Positions 11,215-20,016 of a stretch of DNA of 64,000 bases are shown here, in pieces (position 1 is the first letter of the stretch; each line of letters starts with the position of its first letter). The translations under genes and the position numbers were made by a program. The notes beneath the pieces were generated by a model that did no database searches, had not been told where the DNA came from, and saw nothing but the letters and a program-made list of their open reading frames with translations. The stretch is from Phanerodontia chrysosporium (lineage: Eukaryota; Basidiomycota; Agaricomycetes; Polyporales; Phanerochaetaceae). The DNA lies in assembly GCA_001910725.1 (NCBI GenBank), contig MJGA01000014.1, positions 434,001 to 498,000 on the forward strand, read 5' to 3'.

Positions 11215-11800
11215 GCGAATCGTTGCGCGTCGCGCATGCGAGGCGCGTGCCCTTGTGGGGCTCTGCGTTTGCGAGGTGTTCGCCTCGAGGGAAGGCTCAC
11301 GTAAAAGCGGCGCGTCTTCGTCGGTGAGCCTACTAGGCGGTGCGTGACATGGGTGTCAACGGCGTTCGTGGGTGGCTGTTGTGGCGCACGTCAGTACCTA
11401 TTTCACCGACATGCATGCGTGAGACAGAGACACATCTGAAGGCGTACGCTCATCCAGGTGGCTGTGAGCGCTTCGCGTACGTCGGGTCAGCGACGGTCAT
11501 TCAAGTCTCGCACCCGCATCGCTCCGGACGTCGCAGCCTGAGGACCCCTTGAGAAGCCGCACGAAGGTGTCATCGTTGCCGGCCTGCCAGGGGCACCCTC
11601 ACAGAAGATGCACAGCAAAGTCAAGCTTGCCGTTCAACATGGGAGGTGGGTACCGTGGAAAAGAGCGCGAGGATTCGGTCGCACAGGGAGACACAAAGCG
11701 CACCGATTGCAATGCAATAGTACACGCGAACGTAGCAGTACGAGGGCATAGCTGAATGCTCGGAGAGGTTTGCAAGACGTGCCTCGTCGCGTTTACGGCC
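11215..11800 (-). pseudogene. Decayed copy of the 3' half of the TTL-like gene
   Basis: Plus-strand sequence here aligns collinearly with 12025-12610, the C-terminal exons of the tubulin-tyrosine-ligase-like gene. Examples are 'ttcgcctcgaggga-aggctcacg' at 11280 against 'ttcgcctcgagcaggctcacg', 'gagaagccgcacgaaggtgtc' at 11551 against the same string at 12369, and 'ggaaaagagcgc-aggat' at 11658 against 12487. Stops and indels are frequent. It sits directly downstream of the intact gene in the same orientation. Confidence 0.75.
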
Positions 11801-11922
11801 GCTGGCTCCAACGTCACAAGCCCGTCGAGTACGTACAATCCTACACCCACCGTGCTCGCAATTACCATCCACCAGCGCCGCGAACCTGCACGTCGAGACA
11901 CATCCTCAGATGATCCCTGGTC

Positions 11923-13377
11923 TCACCAACCGCCCACTTCTCCGCCCCGTCGTCCGCCCCACCCGCCCTCCTGCCGGAAGAACGGCACGACGCACGTCCG
12001 CGCGATCGCGCAGAAGAGGTCCTCGAGAACCCACGCGAGGCGCGCGCCCGTCATCTCGATCGCAGGCTCGGCATTCGCCTCGAGCAGGCTCACGAGGAAG
12101 CGGCGTGCGGGGTCGGCGTGGGGTGGTGCGTCACGAGGAAGTCGACGCCGAAGAGCTCGAACGCGTTCGGCAGCGGCTGGGGTGTGGTGTGCCGTCAGCG
12201 GGTCGCCTGCACCCTCTGGCATGTAGGGCGCACCTGGAAGTGCACGCTCATCCCGAGCGCAGCGGCGAACGCCTCGCCGAGCAGCGCGGCCGCCTGCGCC
12301 TTGATGTCTGCGAGGTCCGCGGCCGTGATGTTCGATGGGCCTGCGTCGCTCAAGACGTCGCAGCCCGAGAGCTCGTCGAGAAGCCGCACGAAGGTGTCGC
12401 CGGTGTCGGCCTGGAGACACGTGTTCGTGAGGTGTGCGGCGAGGTCGAGCTCGCCATCGGCTGTGGGCGGCGAGTAGGGAACCGCGGAAAAGAGCGCCAG
12501 GATACGGTCGTACAGGAAGATGCGCAGTGCGCCGGAAGCTACGCAGTACGCGCGGAGGTGGAACTATAGAAGGTTAGTTGAATGCTGGAAGAGGTTCGTA
12601 TGGAGTACCTTGTGGCCCTTCGGGTCCGGCAGAGCGAGTTTGGGTGATGTGCCATCCAGTGGGATCTGTGCAGGGTCTATCAAAAGCGGATTTGGCAGGT
12701 ATTCCTGTTGACATGTGAGCGAATGTAGGGGATTTGGTCGCTGGGGCAATGACCTGGATGACGAAATGCCGGAGCTGCGAGGTGGCGATACCCGTGCCGG
12801 TCTCGTCCTCCTCGTCCGCTTCTTCACCATCGTCGTCATCGTCGTCCGCGTCTTCAAACTCCTGGAAGATGGCCTCGAGCTCCTCCTTAGTATGGAAGAG
12901 GCGGAGACCCATGCCGCGGTCTGCCATGCCAGGCTTCAGGATCATCCACTGCTCGCCACGCTCGAGGACCTCGCCAAGGTCCCAAAGCTCATCCGTCCAC
13001 ATTTCGTCGAGCTCATCCGCAAATTGGAGCTCGACTTCCCACGTGCGCGGCACGCCGGTCGCAAGCGGCGAGTCCGGGTGCTTCGTGCAGTGTCGGTGTG
13101 CGCTACGGGAGAGGAAGTGCTTCCGGATGAGCGCCTTGCGGATTGTGTACGCAGATGTCAGCACACGTGCCGACTGTGGGTGTGCAAAGGTGAGCTCGTG
13201 ATCGAGCTCGTCGTATGTCGACCATTGGAGGACGTCCTTGCCCTCGACATCCTCGGGTAATTGTTCTGTTTCGATGGTAGGAGCCAGGTTAGTCTTCTCG
13301 AGTGCAGTCAGCACTAGCCTGTTTGTGAGCGGTGCAGAGGGCCATTTGACGAAGGCGACGAGCGGGCGGGCGGCCAT
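11923..13377 (-). CDS. Tubulin-tyrosine ligase-like (TTL, ATP-grasp) protein
   Basis: ATP-grasp protein of the TTL family (yeast Pby1 is a fungal member). Members ligate amino acids to protein C termini, but the fungal substrate is not established. From the ATG at 13377 the protein reads MAARPLVAFVKWPSAPLTNR. The ATP-grasp block WMILKPGMADRGMGLRLF follows, then an acidic insert (FEDADDDDDDGEEADEEDE), EYLPNPLLID, FHLRAYCVASG, LTNTCLQ, FELFGVDFLV, and the family's magnesium-site block LLEANAEPAIEMTG. Introns are present at about 12715, 12567-12610 and 12190-12235. Between FELFGVDFLV and the LLEANAEPA block (12129-12136) the frame shifts; one extra G restores it and no intron fits. The gene is divergent from MMM1 across 221 bp. 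Confidence 0.82.
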
Positions 13378-13598
13378 CGTGCGAGAGCGGAGAGATTTGC
13401 AAGGAAGCTCTGCACAGAGCGCGCCGGCGGCAAAGACCCGGTGATTTGGTTTGGGCGGCAATCAAAGGCTTCGTGGCGCTCGGCTGGCGACGGCAAGCCA
13501 CCCACACGCACGCGCGCGACCGTTTTTGACTCCGAACGGCGAACAGCGAGCGCGACTCCGAAAGCGACGACGACCTCGTCCGCGGCACACCGGCGACG
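13378..13598. promoter_or_regulatory. Shared intergenic region TTL-like / MMM1
   Basis: The 221 bp between two divergent start codons must hold both promoters, or one bidirectional promoter. No TATA box is evident; the sequence is rich in CGCGCG and GGCGAC tracts. Confidence 0.5.
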
Positions 13599-14808
13599 AT
13601 GGGCTCCGCGTACATCTTCTCCCTCACGCCCACATTCACGCAGGGCCTCATCCTCGGCCAGCTCTCCATCCTCTGCCTGCTCGTCGTCGTCCTCAAGTAC
13701 CTCTTCCTCGACCCCGTCTCCGTCCAGCCATACAAGGCCACGTCCTACCAGCCGCGCATCGTCCGCGAAGATGACGCATCCGAGAACAACAGCGAGGCTG
13801 GCGGCAAGCCCGAGGTGGACACCGCAGGGCAGAGCGAGGGTATGGAGAGCGCGGGGTGGCTGAACATCTTGTTACACCATGTGCGTGCTCATTTTCTCCG
13901 ACTGTGTGCACCTGCCTCATTCTGATGTTGCGACGACAGGTCGTCGACGCGTATCGCTCCAAACTGCGCGATGACAACCCTGGAGCGGAAGGCGACGAGA
14001 TCGTTCGCCGACGCGTGGAGGAGTTCGCAAACAGGATTCGTCCTCCGGGGTTCCTGGTGCGTCCTCTGCCACTGTTGTTGTCGCCTCGCTCATCTCTTTT
14101 AGGACCCCATCAAAGTGCACTCTGTTGACCTCGGACGCTCCGCTCCGCGTCTGTACCGCGCCCGCCCCCGCGCCATGAACGCCCCGCTCTCAGAGCCGGT
14201 CAGTACCAAAATCACATGAGGCTGGCCGTCTGTGGCTCATACAGGTTGCAGCAAATCGAAGTAGACATGCATTATACGGACACCGTCTCGATATCATTCT
14301 CGACGTCCGTGCTCCTCAACTACCCCTTCCCGTCCTTTGCACGCCTCCCAATATCGCTCACGATCTCTCTGTCTGTCTTTTCCGCAACGGTGCGCACACC
14401 CCGGACCTGACAGCTCTCATGCCAAGACGCTCACGTTTCCTCTTTAGGTTCTCCTTACCCCGCCTCAGCCGCACGCTGAGCATCCGACTCTCACGATAAC
14501 CTTGCCCTCGCCACAAACTGAGCTAGTTCTAGATTTGAAGACGACGTCGCTCATGGGCAGCCGTGCGAAGCTCGCGGACGTGCCAAAATTGCACGAGCTT
14601 ATCACGCACCAGGTTCGTTGTCCGGCCGTCCTCCGTCATCTTCGTAGGCTTCGTTGCCCTGCACTGCATTTCCTGACGACCGTTGCCCCGGCAGATCCGG
14701 CGCGTGATCATGGAAAAAGGCACGTTCCGCGTGGTGCTCCCGGGCCTCGCGACGGTCCAGGAAGTCAAAGAAGACATCAAGCGTGAACATGCGTTCGCGA
14801 CGTCATAG
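13599..14808 (+). CDS. MMM1: Maintenance of mitochondrial morphology protein 1 (ERMES)
   Basis: ER membrane subunit of the ERMES complex, which tethers ER to mitochondria and moves phospholipids through its SMP domain. The protein starts MGSAYIFSLTPTFTQGLILG and has a single hydrophobic transmembrane segment (SILCLLVVVLKYLFL) at residues about 22-40. A polar linker follows, then the SMP domain beginning WLNILLHHVVDAYR and running through IKVHSVDLGRSAPRLYRARP. The lipid-groove strands follow, with VLLNYPFPSFARLPISL and KLADVPKLHELI. The domain ends IRRVIMEKGTFRVVLPGL. The short luminal N terminus, one transmembrane helix and cytosolic SMP match MMM1. Introns lie near 13879-13939, 14056-14102, 14199-14256, 14391-14448 and 14613-14695. 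Confidence 0.93.
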
Positions 14809-15519
14809 AGCTGCCCACACTCGTGCCGACGATATGTATGTGTTGTGAAGACTACGCTACGACCGCACCCCACTTCATATTGGCCGAAGGCCTAGATGTA
14901 CTGTATGTTCGTTTCTACACCCTCTGTGTACTCTACTCTTTGCGTTGCGCTTCGTGCACGTTTGGCCATCTGCAATGATACCCATGCTTCCCCACGCGGA
15001 CCGGGAACTGAAGTTCACAATATGTTTCTCAGCCATTACCAACGCCATACGGATGATCTGCGAGTTTCTCGAAACGCTATTCCTCGAGTCGCCAATATTA
15101 GCACAGAATAATCGCACATAGAAGGGGGACGTCAGTGCCAGCACTATGCCACTGGCAATTGTGGTGAAAAACCGGTTGTCGGAGTCTCCTTTCATGCAGG
15201 CCTCAGGCGTGCCAAGGCGTCGCAACTCATCGTCGTGGGTTTTGAAGAGTAGACGGAGGATGTGGTGGTGCATGGGAAGAGAACGTTGCTACGTCAAGGC
15301 ATAGGGATTAGAGGCGTCACGGTCGAGAGCTTCGCGCCGTCTATCCGGCGCACGTAGTATGGAAGTTCTTGGACGGCCTCTAGCGCACCCAAGGGCAACG
15401 GTAAAGCTTGCACAGAATCACAAACCTGCGAGCAATTCTGAAGGTATGAAGATGGAGACTCCCAATGCGGGGCAGGAAGCAATGCAGTCCGCGTCACGCT
15501 CAGGACATGCAAACGTAAC
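14809..15519. other. Intergenic, no gene recognised
   Basis: Downstream flank of MMM1. Only short frames without domain or splice support were seen on either strand. Confidence 0.4.
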
Positions 15520-15770
15520 ACGCGGTTATTCGACAGCCTGTGTCATGGTCGACTCACGCCAGACCTTTCTGGATCCACGAGTGATAAGGACTATTTTGCA
15601 TTTTCTCAGCCCACGACTGACAACAGATCTTGCCTCGCTTGTTTCTTCGAGTACTCTCTGTTGACCTCAGCCGCTCTACACCACTTGACTAACACTGTGC
15701 CAGTGCCCGCTCCCACGCTATGAATGTCTCGCATCAAACCAGACAGTACCAAATCGCATTAATTACAGCT
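15520..15770 (+). pseudogene. Decayed fragment of MMM1
   Basis: The plus strand aligns with MMM1 exon 2, the following intron and exon 3. The clearest block is 'actctctgttgacctcag' at 15653 against 'actctgttgacctcgg' at 14121. It continues to 'cccacgctatgaatgtctcgc' against 'cccgcgccatgaacgccccgc', and ends at 'cagtaccaaat' against the exon 3 donor. The copy is shifted toward A/T and has lost CpGs relative to MMM1. Same orientation, about 1.5 kb downstream of the intact gene. Confidence 0.65.
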
Positions 15771-16210
15771 GTAAAAACGTCCGTTAACGATTACCGGACA
15801 TTATTACAGGATTTCTGTAGTAATTCTGGAGTAGAGCGTTGTAGTTCCTCTCATCGGTGTAATCGACCGCCCTCTACAAACCATGGCGTATCGTCGGCTT
15901 CAAGCTTGCCGTACTCGAAGCATACTCGTATCCTCGATGTTTGGGTCAGGTGTTGCGCAACTAGAAGAACATGTTGCTGTCTGTTTGGCCAAAGGTGTAC
16001 GCAGTCCACGACTGGCACATCATGCATGTACAACTAGAGGAGACGCTACACAGGATACGCGCCGGGCTCGGTTCGAACAAACACGTACAAGCCAGGTGAA
16101 AAAACGTTTTCACTCCTGCCTAGCACTCCTGCTTATAACAGGAATATTTCGCAATTATGCTCACTCCCCAAGTTCTCCTCTACTCTTCTCTCGGTGCAGC
16201 ATTCACAGTC
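15771..16210. other. Intergenic, no gene recognised
   Basis: No convincing exon was assembled. The segment from 15881 (MAYRRLQACRTRSILVSSMF) is open for a while but shows no recognised motif. Confidence 0.35.
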
Positions 16211-17392
16211 ATGCCAGGCCTTTGGTATCAATCACTCTTCGCTACTCACCCAGGGCTAACTAGGGGCGACCCTGCCGCATTTACCGGTGGAGGACGAGCG
16301 TTTGGTAAACGGAAAGTGTGGTGCAAGAAGTGCCTTGATCGTCGCATCGACCTCGTCCTGCGCCTAAAGGCATGCAGCGGCGAAGCAGTTGTCACAGATC
16401 GAGAAGCTATTGCTGCCAGACGTGAGTGATTCTCTAGCACGGAGGCATATTTAGACTCACCCGCACCCGCTGCAGTCTGGGACATGCCCCGCGAAATGCC
16501 CAGCTGGACCGAGTTTCGCAGGTACAACTGTCTCAAGCACCTTCGTAGCTGCGAGCTGCAGGACGAAGACGTCAGGCGCCGCGCCGAACACGACCACGAG
16601 ATGCTCAACCTAAGGCCACGCAGGGCAAAGTATGCTTCAGCCATGGCCCATCGCCGCTCCGCCCATGAACGTGACACGTCCATGTCCACGTCGTCTCTGC
16701 GAATGGCAGGTGCTCGGCGAACACCCGCCGCCCTTGTGCCGCACCCCCCGTGTATGCCAGTTGAGATACAACCGCCGTCCATGCATCCAAGCCCACTGCA
16801 TCATTCGCCGCTGCCGCAGTTGTCGTCCGTTGTTGATCCAGAGGCGGGTGGATTTTTTCAACATCTTGCCGACTTCGGATCCAGTGGGGAACCCTCTCAA
16901 GTCAGGCACGAGGAGCCTGTTTCAATGTCGGCGGTGGGGGGTCCCAGAGGACAGGCCTTCACTGCCCAGGAAATCAATATGTTCAACCAGCTGCAATCCT
17001 CGCAGTGCCAGCCTGGAATGTCAAGCGTTGCCTATCAACCAGCTGTTCAGCATGCAGACAATACGGTATGCCTTCATCATCTTGCCGAGCTTCCGACAGA
17101 GTCTGAACAGAACAACTGCTATAGAGAACAGTGCCACGGGGAGGTGGAGATCCCCTTCTCGACGGGACACCCGCAATATCGCATGAGCATAACAGTAGTG
17201 CGGGTGTCGGCGGCTTATGGGACGATCCCGCAATGCAAAACCTGGCGGTAAGTGTCTGTCATGCAGACTACCCAGTTATTATGATACTCACATCCCTGTA
17301 GACAAGGCTCCTTAGTGAATGGCTTTCACATGGCTGGGCCTATCATTGAACAACCTTTAGTGCTGCTTTACTATCATCCTTTCATGATCTAG
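16211..17392 (+). CDS. Agaricomycete-type hypothetical protein with BED-like zinc site
   Basis: Function unknown. The protein has GRAFGKRKVWCKKCLDRRID (a C-X2-C) followed, after a 54-bp intron (16422-16475), by LWDMPREMPSWTEFRRYNCLKHLRSC (a downstream H-X3-C). This pattern resembles BED-like zinc sites in large families of basidiomycete hypothetical proteins. The remainder (to 17247) is polar and rich in Pro, Ser, Gln and His. A strong donor, GTAAGT at 17248, overlaps an in-frame TAA; either the protein ends at 17251 or it splices to a last exon ending at 17392. The start is uncertain; 16211 or 16157 are candidates. A decayed copy lies at 18.96-19.29 kb. Confidence 0.5.
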
Positions 17393-18295
17393 ATGACAGA
17401 ACTCACACTGGCCTTCGGTACTTCTCCCCTGTCTCCTGTACTCATGTACGATTGTTGTACACGCTGCATACTTTATGAGTTTGCACTGAACATCACTTCA
17501 TGTGACATATGAAACAGCCTGGACGTATTCGAGGTTTCTGACACTTGAGAGCGTTAGTGACGCTGCGGATGCCACATGAATCTGCGCGGCTTACCTGTAA
17601 AGTAGTCCAACAGTGGGCTCAGTAGATCGACTAAAGCTGATGTCTGGGCGTCGCGCAAGCCTGGGAGAGTGAGGAAGGCAAGGCCTGACCAAGTGGATAG
17701 GCGGACGACGTGGTGGTGGGAAGCAAGGAGCTTAGCGTGGGTATGAGTTCCCGAGTGCGACTCGCGGGGGACGCCGGCCCTGTGCAAGCTTTGTGGCGCC
17801 CTGGCGCTTGTATGCCTACCCGGCAGTCGTAAGGCAAATTCGGCACACAACATCTAGCATGGCCTGCAAGTTGGCGTCGACCGATGCACCCCGGGCCAGC
17901 CTTATTTGATTCCCGATCTGCGTTACCTACGCCATTGCTATGTCCGTCCCTTTTACAGTCGTTCTCGTTTCTGGTACTATGACCAGCCTGTACTAGATGA
18001 CCCAAGAATCAGAACAAACTGGTGAGCAAGCAGGTAGCAATCGCATACGTCGGTATACCCGTTGCGCAGTGCACGCGCGCTGCTGACGGGGCGTTCATTG
18101 TCAAAGCCGAAGACTGGGCAGAAGGCAAGGACCCAGGTCCATACGATCTTGCTCGAAGGAGTGGAACCTCCTACTAGTAGGCGGGCCAAGAGCAAACATA
18201 ACTTGCAGGTACTCAATACCATCGTATCCCCGCACTATCTGGTAGTAAGCGAACCAGACATCAAAGCGAAATGATATTTTCCGCACCGAAACGCA
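17393..18295. other. Intergenic; one weak minus-strand exon-like frame
   Basis: On the minus strand 17554-17720 reads HVVRLSTWSGLAFLTLPGLR then ALVDLLSPLLDYFTG with a following donor-like site. This could be an exon of an unidentified or relic gene. Nothing else is recognisable. Confidence 0.3.
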
Positions 18296-18715
18296 ACGAC
18301 AAATTGGCTACGCCCCGCTACGCATGGGTGCCCTTACAGGAGACGACTGATGGCGTTCGCATGGAGCCGTATCGTGTCCGCGGAAAGGGCACGAGATGCG
18401 CGAGCTCGTCAATGTTGTACTGCCAATAACATGCTTTCATCCGCTGCGCAAATATCCATATGTCTTGCAGTACTTGATTTACAGCCTCCTAGTGGTCCAT
18501 CACCACAAAACCTTGCGCCCTGTCCAACGAACTATTCACCTTGTCGATCTGACGGTCCTGATAGCGAGTTTGTTCAGGAAGATTTTCTGCGATCAAACTG
18601 GAGAACGCACAATAACCTTGTTGTACTAGCATTCCGCCAGCATCTTTGACCACAGCTGTGCCTCCTCCAGCTTGCTCCTGGTGCTCCTACAAGTCAACGA
18701 GCCCAGTCTATGCAG
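18296..18715 (-). pseudogene. Decayed copy of the 3' exons of ZW10
   Basis: Plus-strand sequence at 18305-18415 aligns with 20005-20110, the last exon of ZW10, including 'ggtgcccttacaggagacgactgat' against 'ggtgcccttgcaggagacgattgat'. The block 18440-18710 aligns with 20580-20870: 'tatgtcttgcagtacttgatttacagcctcct' against 'tatatcttgcagtacttggtttacggcctcct', and 'caccacaaaaccttgcgc' against 'cgccacaaaaccttgcgc'. The exons between are missing. Changes are mostly G/C to A/T, often at CpG. Confidence 0.8.
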
Positions 18716-18959
18716 AGGTTATGTTCGCAACCCTCACTTTCAGTGACTACTGGCATGTAAGATGTGTGAGTACCGATTGCGCTAGGCCTCACTCATCCTT
18801 CAGGCTCTTCGGCTCACCTTCTCGCCAGGCTCTACATGTCGTCATCCCCTTCACAACTGTACCCCAGCTCGCAGCGCTCCCGCAGCAGAGCAAGAGGTGT
18901 TGCAAGGTTTGAGGAGCATTTCGATCGCGCACCAAAGCCGGCCGGTGGGAGCCAAATTA

Positions 18960-19290
18960 TCACTGCGAACCCAGGAAAGTTGTCCTGAAAACCCAAACGT
19001 TGGTGCAAGCTCTACTTCGAGAAGCAGATCAAGACAGCACAACATTGGGACGAGCATCAAGGAGTTTGTCGTGACCAATATGCTATTTTCAAGCGAAGTC
19101 AGTAAGGCTTTGCTGTTACACCAGCATATGCTTACTCGTCGAGTTGCAGTGTGGCTTGATCTCAACCGCGAGTAAGGTTGGATGGAGTTTCGCAGGTATG
19201 ACCGCCTGACACATCTACAAAAGTGCACGCTACAGCCTTTAGAGGTAGGACAACGAGCGGACAAAGATCACAAGAGCGACCTGCATCGTC
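18960..19290 (+). pseudogene. Decayed copy of the 16211-17392 gene
   Basis: The best block, 'tggagtttcgcaggtatgaccgcctgacacatct' at 19182, matches 'ccgagtttcgcaggtacaactgtctcaagcacct' at 16509. Weaker similarity extends upstream through the intron ('gttgcagtgtggcttgatc' against 'gctgcagtctgggacatgc'). Stops interrupt every frame. A protein-like relic (GYYPHPGMRSQYD) at 19755 may belong to the same copy. Confidence 0.6.
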
Positions 19291-20016
19291 GTAGAGGGTG
19301 GGTTGATACATGTATATCTGGATATTCAAGTTGCTTCCTATAGCACGATGGCCGTCCTACCCGATCCTGTCCACACTGCAAAACTTAGTAGCTGTCAAAT
19401 CAACGATTTTGATATCGATATAGATGCCGATAAAGCCTCGGAGTCTGATGTGCACGCGTAGACAATGCAACCAGAACTTCCGCGCATGTAGTTTAACCTT
19501 TCCTTACAATAAGCACTTTTGTGGCTTGTTTACTGCTGAGGCGCAACGAGTTGCCTCCTGGAATGGGTCATCTGGGGCTAAGATGGTAGCGCACAGGCAG
19601 TATCGCGAAGCAATGGCAATGCAACGTCAGTTCTAGCCATGGTACTTACACTGACACACAGATACCCAATTCATAAACTTGTTTCCGTCACGCACTGACG
19701 CGGCGTATGAGGTCACAGTACCTCTGCAAGACGCTTATGCATCGACGCGTGGATACTACCCCCATCCTGGCATGCGCAGTCAATATGATGCTGCATCACA
19801 ACGTCAAAAGCGCTGAGGTTATTGTTAAGAACCGGGCAGGAAGGCGAGAGATGGCCTTGTTCGGGGCAATCGGACGGTTGTTGAACCTCTTCGGCGGACC
19901 AATAGCAAGCAGATCTTGCAGGTACTCGATATCATAAGTGTTGGGCACTATCCGGTGAGGAGACCAATAATAGAGAGAGATGAGATTCCCAGCACCAAAA
20001 TGTAACGACAGATCGA
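19291..20016. other. Intergenic, relic sequence
   Basis: Contains short protein-like but broken frames, for example DAYASTRGYYPHPGMRSQYD at 19729. They are probably remnants continuing the decayed copy just upstream. No intact gene. Confidence 0.35.

Noticed and set aside
12118..12569. Plus-strand open frames over the TTL-like gene
   Set aside because: Out-of-frame shadows of high-GC TTL exons.
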